A DNA stretch of 64,000 bases. It comes from Antitrichia curtipendula. Its lineage: Eukaryota > Streptophyta > Bryopsida > Hypnales > Leucodontaceae. The stretch lies in NCBI GenBank assembly GCA_951230915.1, contig OX579638.1:248001-312000 (forward strand). Direction: 5' to 3'. This document shows, one piece after another, positions 40,511 to 53,808 of the stretch. The notes beneath the pieces are model-generated. The model had not been told where the DNA came from and did not search any database. It saw only the letters and a program-made list of their open reading frames with translations. The translations under genes and the position numbers were made by a program. Numbering within the stretch: the stretch's first letter is position 1; each line of letters starts with the position of its first letter.

Positions 40511-43500
40511 TTAAGGTAGACAAAGAGTCAAAATGTTGTACATCTTATGTATTTAGAATTTTTTTTCCTTAATTGTTATGAGATTTTCTTATAGTGAATT
40601 TAGGGAATGTAAATATCTTAATAAACAATGTCAATAGGTTTCAAACATAATAATTTGTGCATTTTAAAATGGTAAAAATAGAAATTGAACACCGTAGAGA
40701 CCGTTTATCGTTTATCTAAAATACATTTTTTTTTAAATGTTTAAGTTTTACTATTTGGTTCAAATGAATGTTTAATTTCTCAACAACTATTGATTGATGA
40801 TTAAATATACCTAGGTTAGTAAATTAAATTCTAGTTGCATAAATTAATTTTATAAAAATAGAGCCTAAAATAGCCTCATAAAATTTTGATTATCAAATTT
40901 TTAGATTTCACATGGTCAGTGCAATAGGCATTCTCCATAATGAACCAATTTTTGTTACCTTTTTAATGACAAAACAAGCTTCTACATTTCAATTGAATAA
41001 TTTCAAACCTGGAACTGAAAAGACCCTTCCATTAGATAGAGAATTTAAATCACTTCAAAGTAGGTAGAGATCCAAAATGGTGCAATTCGATTATTTCAAA
41101 AATCCAGTAGGAATTTCTTTCCTATTGTTACCTGTTTTTGAGTCCACGTTGTAGTTAGACAGACGCGACCTTCTATTTATCCCATATTGTTTGCTATTCA
41201 CTTCAACGCTTCCTATAAGAGGGTTCTTCCTTCAACAGCACATAACCTCGGGGACCAAACGGAAAGAACTCGGACACGTGGTTGTGTGAGGGACATCCAC
41301 TTGGTCCTCAAGACCCCCCCCCCCCCCTTTTATTGGAATTTAATTTTGTCTAGTTCATTGGGAATTTGAACGAACTGTACACACTTATTTGTATTGTCTT
41401 CCCCCGCTCCCTACATTTATTTGTAAATTAAAAGTTCAATTTTTGAATTAAAAATCCATAAATGAGATAATTGTGTTTATTTTGAAAATTTATTATGTAT
41501 GGCTACTTTAATAGAAAAATCAATTTGAGCCTTTTAAATTGAAACCAGGCCTAGAAGTGATATCAATTGTGTTAAGTGCAAAGTTTTGATGTTTTAATTT
41601 AGACCATATTTTTAATACAATCATCAAATCATGTAATTTTCAAAATAACACCCCAATACTTAGATTATAGCACTGCACATGTTACGATGTCATAGTTGCC
41701 TAAAACAAAAGTAATATGTTTAGTGTAATCATAGCCAAAGCCTTAAAAGACTAAAAGTATGTTTACTTAGGATTTTATTTAATCAAGGATTTAGGTTGTA
41801 AATCATTGACATAATGTTTTAAGTTTAATAAACATCCTTCTTACAACACATTTGATTTAGTAACCCTTCGATGGACATCTTCACCTACTTATTTAAATTG
41901 CAATTTTTTTAATACCCTCTAGGGTATTCAATGTCTATTCTTTCCATTTTGGTTTTCAAATTGGATACATTAATTGAATTTTCACAGTTTTAAGCTCCTT
42001 CTTAGATTATTTATAATTTAATCAAAGTTTTCAATGCATTTTTTTAATACAATTCAATTTTGTTTAAGTTTATTGAGGAAATGGAGTATTTTTTGGGTAA
42101 AAATATTTGATAGGAAATTCATTTAATTTTGAATTTTATATAGAGTTAAGTATTACCAAATTGATAAATGTGACTAGATACATTGATAGAAATTTTGGAA
42201 ATCAACCTTAATTCTATATCTTTTCCATGAAAATTAGAAGAATTTTGGAGTCAACTACAGAGAATTACGTACAGAAAACTAAAATTATACTATAATTAAA
42301 AGAATTTCATTGAAGAAAGCCTTAAAGTTTGGAGAAGTGTAGAAGTCACAGTTTGTATAGAAGTGACTTTTACATTGTTTAAATATTTTCAACAATACAT
42401 CATTTGATGATTGGAAATTTTGTATGTAGATGATTGTATATTTTATTATACATGATGACAAGGAGCAAAGTCCAAGTCACTTTACAAACAAAAGAAGATT
42501 GTATTTGGATTCATTTTTGGAAAGCAAAATTGAAAACGTTCTAACAATATTGTAGCCAAGTACAATTTTGGCAAATTTTATTTCAATATTTAGATGCAAA
42601 GTGAAGGTTTCAATATGAGGATAATTACCTTGATCTTTAACACATTTGGATATACAGTATACAACATAAAATATAAATTTCCACGAAACTGTTTTTTTTT
42701 CCCTATTCTTTAGAAATATAAAAAAATTTGGTTGACCCGAAAAAATGTTAGACTAAATGCATTGCACTAAGATTAGCTTTAGTCTATTAAAGAAAATAGA
42801 GAACACATTTGGTTGCTTTTCAATTTCATTGTAACCAACATTTGATGAAAAAAAAATGGGATTGAAATTAGACCACTTATATAATTATAGGATTTAGGCT
42901 TTTATGAACTAAACTACATGTATATATCTATATATACACACACACACACATAATTGGCATTTTAAAAGAACATTTTAAAATAATATTTTAATTACTATAA
43001 TTGACAATGGATCCCCACATATTCATACAATTAAAGGAAATTTTTAACTGAAGTATGTCTATATATATTCTTAAATATAATGTGGCTACTATGTCATTTC
43101 AACGTAGTTAATCTTGAATAGAAGAACAAAATGAACCTAGGAAGACCTGATTCATTTCTCTAAAAAAATATCAACTGGTAAAAAGAAATGGAGAACACAT
43201 TTGCTTGAGCCCTTTTAAATTCCATTGTTATCTACATTTAATAGAAATATGGATGAAAATGGACCCCTATATATTCAAAGGATTTGGATTTTCATAAATT
43301 GAATTACATATACACAATGAAAATGTGGTCAGTACCATGTCAATTCAATGTGGTTAGTTTTTAACAAAATAACAAACTAATCTAAGAAGCACTTGATTCA
43401 TTTTCCTGAAGAAAGATCATTATTTTGGTTGAAAAAAGTAAAAAAAAAAAATCAGTGGTTGGTTTTCAATTTCATTTTAATGAACAAGGAAACAAAATAT

Positions 43501-44420
43501 GGATTCAAAATAGACACCCACATACTCATAGGGTTTGGACACTTAAGTATGAAATAATTTATATAAATATGAGTAAAATGTGGCCATTATGTCACTTGAA
43601 CGCGTTTAGTTTTTAACCTTTTAAGGTCCATGCATGAAAAAAGTGAATGTAGCTTAGTCAACTCCAATAGTAACTTTCAAAATATCCATTTTCGGTAGGT
43701 CTCTGAAACAAAGAAAATGAAATTTGACAAGTTTTATTTGTATTCTATCTTGAAATTTTTAGAAATGTCAAAAATTAAAAGAAATAAATTGCAATTAATG
43801 AAACAATTTGAAATTTTTTCCGCAATGATGTATCATTCATAGTTTCAACTAATAAATAACAAAGTTGTTATTTGAATACAATTTAGAAGGCAATGTATAG
43901 CTTTGATAAGTTCTTTGACCATTTTACAATAGATCAAGTCCTTCAAGGATTTATAGAAGAATAAAATTAATCTTTAAAGTACTTTATTCATTTTCCTATG
44001 AGAAATATGAATTGGTTAAAAAAAATCAAAATCCAGGTAATCATTATATATCAAAAATGGTTCTTCATCCAAGGTTCATTCAAACAATGGATACAAATGT
44101 CAAAATTCCATACGTTTTGCTTCCTAAACTAGTTTGCAATGTTAATATTGGATGAATTAACTTCATTATTCAATGAAAAACTTGAGGGCGGGAATGTGGC
44201 CCGCGATTACTGACCTTTAATTCAAAACATTCACCTGAATTCATCCACAGTCACCACGTGTCAAGCAGCAAAGCCGGGAATCGTGGGGCAACCAAGCTGG
44301 TGCCCTCCAAATCTGTGCACTCGATCTGGATTTTAATGAGCTGACTTTGCAGCCATTGGTCGATCTACATCCACCAGCTGTAATCACACAATCAGAATCC
44401 GATGACGTATGTCGCGTATC
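40511..44420. other. AT-rich interval, no gene seen
   Basis: No gene. A C tract of about 16 bases lies near 41312-41327 and a (CA)n tract near 42935-42950. Related words (CATTTTCCT, AATGTGGC, ACACATTTG) recur at 42.7-44.0 kb and suggest old duplicated AT-rich DNA. Confidence 0.45.
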
Positions 44421-44439
44421 TCTCCTCTGAAGGATACAT

Positions 44440-47400
44440 TTAGTACACTTTTAATACTTTTTGCGAATATAATACATAGTACTTCTGCCAAAAGTGTATG
44501 GGGTCTAGCGTACTTCCACCCCATGCATGAATGTTGTTGTATGCAAGGCCAAGCTTCCTTGTTAGGGTCTTCGTAGCATAATGATTCTTAGGTAAAGAAT
44601 TATTCTGCGGAAGAAGGTGACTCTGTAGTATTATTAATAGCTCATCTACAAAGCAATTGCTGACTCCATGCATCGTACAGAGGTTCATGACCAATATTGT
44701 GGCCGCAAGGGTTGTGCACTTTGCTCCAACGTATAATTCATGCAATGCATCCTCCAACACCATTGGATCAAAGTCAACATCTGATACACGTTCCACGCTG
44801 TCAACTTCATCCGGAGTATATGGTCCTCCATCTCTTGGCAAGAACTCTGCATCTCCGTCATCATTGCCACTGAATGATTCATGAACATCATCAGCCATGG
44901 CAAAAGCGTCCATGACCACATCACGAGTTCTCTCCTCCAAATCGGGAGCATCATCTGTTGTATTGAGGGCGTCATCAATCATTTGTTGTATGTTGATGTG
45001 TTCGTCTAGAATGGGCTCTCTATTGTGAGTAGAGCTCCGAAAAGCCTCCTCCCACTCCTCATCCAAATCCTGCCGCCCAAGACCTCTCTACACTCAAAAA
45101 CCAGCATCTCATCCACTGCGGATTAGGTGAAGTCTCACGGTGGACACCAACAATGTCCGGCGACCCTTACACACAGAGCATGGACAATGTATACGCCGCA
45201 AGTTAAGCAATCGAACAATCACTTGGGTCTCATGTGTGATGACGTCTTCAGTCAATTGCGATAGTGCCTTTCTCTTCATTCCACCCTGAGATCCCATTTG
45301 CATCTCAGAGCCTTGGTCCACCGTTGATGATGCTGGAACTGGACCTTCTCTGTCGACCTTCTTCTTGCCTTTCAACTTGGCCTTCTCCTCCTTTTCTTTT
45401 TCCTTCTCCTTCTCCATCTCCGCCAACTTCTCCAGACGTTCCGCTTCTTTTTTCTCTTTCGTAGTCGCCAAGTCAACGAGGCGGGCTTCTTTTTTCTTAT
45501 CATTGGCCTCCCTCCTTGCAATGGCCCTCCTTTTCTGTTTGTCAGTCAAGCCTGCAAACTCATCCACTTCCAAATCAATAACAACTTTGCCTTCCAAAGA
45601 TGCCCGCAATTGTATTTCTGATGGATGAGTGAAAGTGCCGTTGCAATCCAAGTACCAACCACCACCACTCAGATGAGCTGTCGTGAAAATACGCATCTGA
45701 CTTGGAGTATACATGCAAACTCCTGAACTACGGTCCAACCATGTCGACAAGAAAGGAGGGAGGTCGTTCCTAGCAATTGCACCTTTGGCTTCAAGCTCAA
45801 GTTTAAAGTAACTGCAGTGCAAAAAACAAAGCACTCGTTATAAAGAATTTTGATAATCAAAAACAAAGTCATGAACATATCTACATTACATGTATATGTA
45901 AAAGAGAAGCCATTAAATCAAATAATAGAGGATATTAGTGGCTTCAAATGATTTACACCAATAGTCTCTAAGAACCATCACTACATCTAAAAAAGCCTGA
46001 AAACAAATAGGAACAAAAAAAAACCTATAAGTGGACGTACCTTGCGGTACCTCCACACTCTTTGTCGGATCCGACAAAGCTTGTGCAAGTACCTTGAGGT
46101 ACCCTCAATTTTGGTTCCCCAAAACCAAAAATTTAAAAACCTCAATCTACAAATTCATGGATGCAATACATATGAAGTCACAGTAACTATAATCATTCAA
46201 AAACTAAGTAATTTAGTATTGCGTTAGTTTGTTCATGTATTGGAATAGAACCCTTCGAACTACCATATTTGACCCTTCGAATGTCATAAAGGAGTCCCCC
46301 TTTTTGAAATAATTAGCGCCTTTCAAATACGGCCCGAAACCTTGATCCCAAAGCTTCCTTCGCCATCCCTCCACATACTCTGCTAAGAACTCTGGCTGCT
46401 GCGGGATTCCGTAGTTTATCGGAATGTTGTCTTGTTTCACAACATCATCAAAGTATTCTACTGCAGCATCTTCAATCTATAAAAGCAACAAACAAATTAG
46501 CCCATATACTTCATCAAGTGATACACTTGTCATTGAAATTCATCAAATTATGAAATTTAACTAATGAAAGGACACAATCACTTACCCCGGCATACCACAC
46601 ACATTTGTTCAAGAATGGTCTGAGAAATGTCTCGGAAACGAGCCTTGGCGGAAACTTTCGGGCTTCACGTGATGGAAACGAGGAGTTCCACCATTGCAAG
46701 AACTTGACCTTGTGAAACGATGTGGTGACGCATGTTGCCACCATCTGTAGTTTCTCCAATGTCATCTCTGGAACCTCGTTTGAGCTCCAGTGCTTCTCCA
46801 CCTGCAACAAACCAAAAAAATTTGTTCATACAAATGATGTAATGCAGAATAATACAAAGACATGTCATCATTTCATTGACATGTCAAGTCACCTCTTGTA
46901 GAAATCCGGCACCATTTGCCGGATGCGCGACTGCCAACAGTTTATTCATCTTGGAGTTCAACTTCAAATTCTTTTCTTTAGCTCCGACCCGCATGGCTTG
47001 AGCGACGCCCTCTGGACTCTTGTACTCAAATTCTGTTGTCTCGTTATACTTTCTCACAGCAGCGTCTGTTGCCTGAGCAATCTCTTGCTAAAAAAAAACA
47101 GCTCATAAGTTACAAAATAAATGCAAATAAAAATAGCAAGTTATGAAACAACATGTTCAAAATATAAAATAATACCTTATGGAATTCTTACCCGAAAAAA
47201 GAATGAAGTAAAAACTTCTTGAGGCATAGAATACCATTTTTTGCTCGGTTTAGCAACGCAACGCTTGACTTCCGATGGCCTCAGCATTTCATTGAACTTC
47301 TCCATCGGAAGAAGACCTTACTTTTGAACCCAGTATAAATCATGAACCAAATTTGTCTTCACGTGAGAGTCTCCCGTTGCTCTACATGTCAGAAATCAAT

Positions 47401-48890
47401 GTGGATTAGTTCCTTTCAAACACAATGCACACCATGAAAATTGGAATCATTACAAAGAATTTTGAAGTGGACACCACAATCTCAATCGAGAACTTACTTG
47501 TTTATGTCATGCATGACTTGCATGACTAACTCCTTCCTTCCCTTTGTGTCCAACACGATGCAGTCCACAAGACAATGAAAATTTGGGTTTGCATATTCGA
47601 CCTTTGAGATGTAGCTCATCCACGCCTGGAGTCGGTGGTTCCCGTCACAAACGAAGAACTTCAAGTTCTTCAAAAAACGCAACGGAGGCTCGGAATCGAC
47701 GTATTCATTGAAGTCATCGTTCTTCTCCCTCCAGATTGAATTCCAGCGGATGATCTCATTGCTTGTAAACTCCGATGTCTCCCCAACCTCATCGGTAGTG
47801 GACACATAAAAAACTGCTGCTCCCTCACGGTACCCAAAGACAAATTCGGTCTCCAATTTCTTGATGTCGCAAGACAGTGTTGGCCTCACCATGGGCATTG
47901 CAACAAGCCGGCATAATGGAATCTGAAGCCGAAATAACTTCTCCGGCTTCATTCTCAGCAAGCCAATTGTAGCAATAGAGTCTACCTTTTGAAGTCGACG
48001 AAGCTCGTCCTCCAACAACTCCTTTTCCTCGTCGTCCTCCACATCCTCTTCCATGAAGTCCACCGCTTGTTCACCTACAATATCTGGTTGAATTTCTTCA
48101 CCAGTATCCGAAGTTTCAAGTACTCTTTCCTCCTGAGTTTCAATCAAGGGCGATACATCCGTCTAAAAATAAAAATACAAACCACAATATGTTACAAATT
48201 ACTCTATTGGAATATATCTAACATTATCTAAACTGCAACTCACTTCAATAAAAACATTCTCATGATTTGAACAACGTGAACCAAAATGTAAAAGTATATG
48301 TAATAAAGACATACACAATGCCAACCAACGCAGTGGCAATATCATAGTCATATCTATGAAATATAGATCATAGACAAGTAATTCTACTCTATGAAGAGAC
48401 TATATCAACTGATTCATCTGAGTCAGAGCTCAAATGAATAATGATGATTTCATGCCGTGGTTTAGGTGGTTCACTAGCACTACAAGCACAATCGCAGAAC
48501 TCCTCTTGCAGAGGGCTACAAACTGACTTTGACAAACTCGGTTCTGAAGAATATTCAGTCTCGGAACTTTCCGGTGACCAAATAGGCTGCCTTCCCTTCC
48601 AATTTCTCTGCCAACTGAAATGGGTACCAAGTGGCCGTTTTTTAGAGTCTTCAAGCCGATTACAAACATCCACGATCGCACCAGTGCTTACCAGATCATC
48701 TTCTTCGGCTTCCTCCGCTGTGGAGTCGCTGGAGACGTCCACATTTGAAGGTGCCGGAGTCATAGCCCTTGTCGGAACTCCATCCACTGGATTTAGGGCT
48801 ACATCAATGGGGATAATTAATCTCTGACCCATGGAAGAAGAAGACTGACCATGGTGACCACCCGTAGCCTGTGTCTGCAATTTCAAATGA
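44440..48890 (-). pseudogene. ParB-like / CACTA-N-terminal multi-exon gene
   Basis: Minus-strand exons by frame and GT-AG: about 48389-48880, 47498-48162, 47192-47381, 46893-47087, 46586-46801, about 46254-46476, 45109-45811, then 44440-45066. The 48.1 kb exon is acidic and then holds FFVCDGNHRLQAWMSYI; the G-N-H-R core resembles ParB/sulfiredoxin-type folds. The 45.8 kb exon is Lys/Glu-rich and ends IHCPCSVCKGRRTLL, like the transposase-associated domain of CACTA elements. The last piece contains LYVGAKCTTLAATILVMNL, HGVSN and LLPQNNSLPKNHYATKTL, the N-terminal block of TNP2-type CACTA transposases. It stops shortly after NIHAW, before any catalytic domain. An in-frame TAA near 47322 and frame breaks near 45100 suggest decay. 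Hairpin P1 sits in the intron at 45812-46253. Confidence 0.6.
46020..46119. repeat. Palindromic hairpin element P1
   Basis: Perfect 18-bp palindrome at 46061-46078 around TGTCGGATCCGACA. Flanking arms are imperfectly complementary (left GTACCTTGCGGTACC, right GGTACTTGCAC-like on reverse complement). Lies in an intron of the ParB-like/CACTA gene. Confidence 0.75.
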
Positions 48891-49120
48891 ATTTGTCAAA
48901 TACACGACCTCTACTCTAGAATGTGATAGAAAATCCATTTTATGAATACATAAAATAATAAAAGCATGAATATGAAATCATATTAGAAGTAACTGAACAT
49001 GATGTTTTTTTGATTGAGTTTTGAGAATGTTGTTTGAAGAGTTTAATAAACATTTATAACAATTCAAAGATTGGTGAAGCCTCACCTCCGCATTAATAAA
49101 AAGAATGAAAATTTTCTCAA

Positions 49121-49220
49121 AGGTACAAAAATCAGGGGTAGCTCCAGGAACCTCTACAAGGGCTGTCGGATCCGACAGCCCTTCCAGGGGTACCTGGAGC
49201 TACCCCTGGTTTTGGTACCT
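49121..49220. repeat. Palindromic hairpin element P2
   Basis: 100 bp. Perfect 22-bp palindrome at 49160-49181 around TGTCGGATCCGACA; arms AGGTAC..CAGGGGTAGCTCCAGG pair with CCTGGAGCTACCCCTG..GTACCT. The complement continues a few bases outward (TCAAAGGTAC / GTACCTTTGA). Confidence 0.9.
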
Positions 49221-49229
49221 TTGAAGAAC

Positions 49230-49960
49230 TTTTCAATTCAGGGTTAAGTTTTCAAATCACATCAAGCACTACGCAATAGATAACTTTAACCTGACCCTTA
49301 CAAAAAAATTCTAAGGTACACGATAAAAAATTCAGTAAAATATTTCAACAGAAGAATTCAAATACATTTCAAAACACAAAGTCATTACAAGATTACGTTG
49401 CAAAATGACTAAAACCATATTACATTTTTAGACATAAAATAGGAGGAGACACACGACTTTACAGTAAAGAATAAAAATAAGACATTGGAAACAATATTCT
49501 TCATCATAAATTTCAAATACAATTGAAATTTCAAATCCATTATTCAAAATAAATAATAAAAATTGAAAAAACAAAAAATTATTTAAAAATAAGTACATGT
49601 TAAAAGGAGTTAGAATTTGCTAGCCTAGAGAGCAATTTGAATTTAAATATTTAATAATTCAAAATTCAAAATTAATTAGTTCAAATTAGAAGCAAAAACA
49701 CTGTTCAATATAAAATATCAATTACAATAGAGTTATTTAATGAAACTCAATCCTGAAATTACTTGTTGAAAAACAATTCATAAAACGTTTAAGACCAGTT
49801 TAAATGTCTAAAAAAATAAAATAAAAAACACTTCAACAATAAAACACTTATAAAACTAATTAAAAAATTAGAATCAACTAAAAAAATAGATAAATAGATA
49901 AATAAACAAAAAACAAATGAAAATATGAAAATATATTAACGAATTAGACATGTACCTGAA
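49230..49960. other. AT-rich spacer between hairpins P2 and P3
   Basis: No ORF. Probably intron or intergenic DNA of the minus-strand gene. Confidence 0.4.
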
Positions 49961-49964
49961 TGAA

Positions 49965-50063
49965 GGTACTTGAATCAAGGGTAGCATGAGCTACCTCTAA
50001 AAGAACTGTCGGATCCGACAGGCCTTCTAGGGGTAGTTCATGCTACCCCTGATTCTGGTACCG
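49965..50063. repeat. Palindromic hairpin element P3
   Basis: 99 bp. Central palindrome CTGTCGGATCCGACAG at 50007-50022. Arms GGTAC..GAATCA.GGGTAGCAT pair with ATGCTACCCCTGATTCTGGTACC. Related to P2 in the outer arm (GGTACC, CAGGGGTAGC). Confidence 0.88.
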
Positions 50064-51064
50064 TCACAAGAACCAGAGCATAGCCATTGTTAGAATTATG
50101 TTTCTCTAAACCACAATATAGTACTGGTTGATACAGATGAAAATTAAACTTGTAAGGAAGTAAAGAGAATCATAAGATTTAATGCAAGCACAGGTACTCT
50201 TCGTTCTACAAATTCAAGTTTGACCATCAAGTATCTTTCCTTTCATTGAAATTTTATAATTATCAAGGAAGCCTACTGACTACTTATTTCTATAAGCAAT
50301 TGTTGACAGAAACCAAAACAACAATGCGAGGGCATAACTAGACAGGTCACTCAACTGATCTGGCCATTTAAAGTCTTAAACTGAAGAGAATGCAACTGGA
50401 ATACTGACTTCAATATGCAATTAAAAAGCTTTGAGCATTCACGGATTCTCATTTAAACTGATTCTACAATCGACGAGCTAGGCAATCGTAATGAGGTCCA
50501 CCAAGAAGAAAAACTTCCGAGAAAGTAACCGCTCTCCAGATGTGAAAACTGAGTTAACCAAACATAATTAACGCAACTCTAATCGAACAACAGGTGAGGA
50601 AGAATGAACTACAGGTGAGGACAAGTAAATAATAGTTCCATAGATTTGACAAGTACTGTCACTAACTGTTAGCTTATGATATAAAGAACATACTATCCTA
50701 CTCTCAGTGAAGCTATGGCCGTTACAAATTCTGTGTCCAAATACAGGAGGGTGTGAAGGTCACTGATGACCAATTTTTTTGAATCTGCGGCCTTCCTCAC
50801 GTCGATTGTGCTAGTACTGCATTCAAAAAAACATCCTGGGTTCTATACGAGAGAAATCACCTAAAATCTATGAAAGCATTTCAGAATTATTCTAAACCTT
50901 GATAACGACGACATGACCAAGGGAGAGCTATCAAGAACGATACTGCATTCAGAAATGCATGCCGGGTTCTACACGGGAGAAATCAATCTAGTATCTGTGA
51001 AAGGAGTACACGATCATTCTAAACCTGGAAAACAACGACGTGACGAAAATGAGATTGACAAGAA

Positions 51065-51124
51065 CCTCCCTGGTACCGGAAACAGGGGTAGCTCGTGCTA
51101 CCCCTGTTTCCGGTACCAGGGAGG
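51065..51124. repeat. Palindromic hairpin element P4 (core-less)
   Basis: Perfect 28-bp inverted repeat with a 4-base loop TCGT. Arms contain GGTACCGGAAACAGGGGTAGC. It has the outer arms of P2/P3 but lacks the GTCGGATCCGAC centre, as if the inner part was deleted. Confidence 0.9.
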
Positions 51125-51570
51125 AACCACTTCTCGGTGCCGAATCCGTTTCCAAAATCTCGAAGTCGAAATTCAGTCCAGATTTTGATTAAGAAGCTGG
51201 AAGGTGTGGCGCCTGGGAGTACAATTGGCAATGGCTCAACCCGCACAAGAATTTCAAGAACACCCCTGACGTGAATTCGCAGAACTACATTTGCATTCCT
51301 AGTCACCGCGCGAAATCAAACCCAACCAAGTCTCAGATTACCAACCCAACCACCACGACGATACCAGAAGCACCTGTGTTGACGGAGGAAATCCGTGGCG
51401 GTTTCGGTGAAGATTAGACTGTGCCGTACGCACAACTTCCAGCAGGTACGCACAACTAGCATAGTTTGCTTTGCTTTTGTACACTTATTTGTAGAACTCA
51501 TTTCACAGAACCATGCAACTGCGCTACCGAACCAGAAATTGAAGAATGAAAATAAGAATTCGATTACAAC

Positions 51571-51690
51571 CTCAGTGAGTACATTAGGCACCCGATGTGG
51601 AGTAGAATCTTCACTGTTCTGTATAAGCTGGTCGTTCGCTGTGGAGCCTTCTTCACGCGCGCGGCTCCGGGTCGTCCTCTTTGACGTCAT
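51571..51690 (-). CDS. Possible first exon, minus strand
   Basis: ATG 51690 opens MTSKRTTRSRAREEGSTAND and reaches a GAG|GTTGTA donor at about 51570. It could be exon 1 of the ParB-like/CACTA gene 2.7 kb downstream, but no intermediate exon proves the link. A basic N-terminus is all that can be seen. The stretch 50.1-51.5 kb has no other coding signal. Confidence 0.35.
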
Positions 51691-52891
51691 TGTAGGATGC
51701 TGCTGCAAAAAATTTCAAAATCGCTTCAATGGAATGAACTGGATAGCAGATGAGATATGCACCTTTCTCGAGAAACTTACATGAAACGGCAACAGGGTTC
51801 GACAAGGTGTACAACAGGGATCGACTAGCTCGGCAACTGGGTTCAAGAAGCTCGGCAGCCAGATCCAGACAAGCTCGGAAAACAGATCACCAAACTGAAT
51901 CCCTGGAACTGTGTTCAGGAAGCTCGGCAGCCAGATCCGAACTTCCCGGCTCCCCCGAATCAGGTAAAGAGAATCCTTAAATTCTGGGAATGTGTAGTTA
52001 GCTTGGAAATTCCCACGACCAAATATAGCACAGAGATCTGGCTTCCACGACCAAATCCTCTTTGTGTGAACAATTTGATTACTCTTGTCAAATTATCGGA
52101 AGACTAGCCCTTCAGCATCTCATGCCAGCGCTGTCCTCCTGAATTGACAGCAATTCTTCTCGGAGGATACTAAAATTGCAGAATTTTTATTCCAATGAGG
52201 CTGGTCCGTTCCAGATTTGGAATAGTATTTCCTGTTTGTAGATTGTCAACATTTTCAATTATCTTCTTTGTGAAGGCATCAAGCCTGACCAAGTTCTACA
52301 GAATCGTTGCAAATCAGAAGTGGCAGGAGAGAATGAAGGGACAGAATTTGGTAGGAATGTATCACCTTCTCGAATTAACACTGGTCTATGCTATTTTGAG
52401 TACATCACTGCCGCCAGTCCTTGCGTCCTCACATTCCATAAATCCTTAGGCAGATGTAGTATAGATTAGTAATTTATGCTTTTATTGACTGATTTGTAAC
52501 AAAAAGTAGATGTTATACTGGCATTCATGCTTGAACTCATTTTTCCTTGTTCATGCTGAACATGGATGCGCCTCCAACGAATCATCCTAGAGCAGCGCCT
52601 CCACTTTGATAACTCAAGGTATGTGAAGACTAATCTAGAAATTTGTAACCAACATTATTTGAAAATATTGGCGGATAAGTGCTTACCTCTTAGAACTCCT
52701 AATAGTGCACAGTTTGTGTTTAAAAATTCTAGTAGTGCAAAATAGCACAGAAAATGAAAGGCTCCATTCATCTAGAGCTGCTCCTGAACTTTGACTTAAA
52801 GCAAGGCCAATACTTGCATATAAATGTTCCACTGTCCCAAGATATCAGTCAAAGTTCAAATTACTATGGAAAATCCAGTAGTAATTTCGCT

Positions 52892-53058
52892 TCAACATGG
52901 TTAACTAATTATTCTTTAACATGGCTAAGTGAATTCAGATTTAACATGGTTAACTTAATTATGCTTCAATATGGTTAACTTAATTATGTTTCAACATGGT
53001 TAAGTGAATTCAGATTCACCCTGTGGACACTAATTCAGATTCAACATGGAAAACTAGG
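52892..53058 (+). repeat. 25-bp tandem repeat AACATGGTTAACTTAATTATG
   Basis: About 6.5 units of 25 bp. Two variants alternate (GGTTAACTTAATTATG and GGCTAAGTGAATTCAG). Short plus-strand ORFs through it are repeat artefacts. Confidence 0.85.
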
Positions 53059-53486
53059 AGCATCTAAGGTGCATAAACATGCAGATGTACTTGATCATAT
53101 CAATACAGGAAGAAAAAGAAAGTACTTCACAGGTGAATTTGAAAGACACATGGTAAATCCTTTTCTAACATGAAATCGGTTGGTCTTTTATTGGCAGGTA
53201 CATTATTGTTTTCACCTCCAGGAGCATATTGTAGACATATATGTAGACATATGAATGCTAAACATTTGTACACTGTATATACCTGTAAATATTCCTAAAC
53301 CCTATTTTATCAATTTCATATCATTCTTGTGCTCATGTATCTATAGAAAAGCTTAAGAACTAATACATGCATATAAGAGTGTCAAGTAAACGAAAGCCAA
53401 GACTGAGTATTACATTGCACTCGAAAACAATGTAGTGATTTGTAAGTACTTCAAAAGAAAGAGAAGGGATTCAAGGATGCTTACAT

Positions 53487-53679
53487 CAAATACTTCCTTG
53501 ACGGCCAAAACATCTGGTACGCTAGTGCTGTTCTCCAGCAATGCTTGTGATGAATCTAAAAGATGCACTCCATCGGCGTCGCCACTGACACTTTCTCCGG
53601 TTGTAAGAGCCAGAACTTTGCGGAGGTCTCCAACTATTGACTGCCCTGTCTTCGGCACTGTCTTTTTCCCTCGATTCAT
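53487..53679 (-). CDS. Possible first exon, minus strand
   Basis: ATG 53679 (MNRGKKTVPKTGQSIVGDLR) open to GAT|GTAAGC at about 53487. No domain recognised and following exons not found. Copy D inserted about 125 bp upstream (53809), perhaps in its promoter. Confidence 0.35.
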
Positions 53680-53808
53680 TCCAGATCTCTAAAGTGTCCT
53701 TGAAGATGAGAAGTATAGAGAGACACGCTACTTAACCTTATTTCACTACTTCTGAACAACAAATAAAGAGCTACTACTCTCTATGAGCATGAGATGAAAG
53801 TGGACTAC

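Noticed and set aside
51019..51188. ORFs across hairpin P4 on both strands
   Set aside because: They read the palindrome in both directions and give similar peptides from each strand, an artefact of the inverted repeat.
44200..52100. Complete CACTA element
   Set aside because: I found no CACTA-type terminal repeats and no catalytic TNP2 domain.
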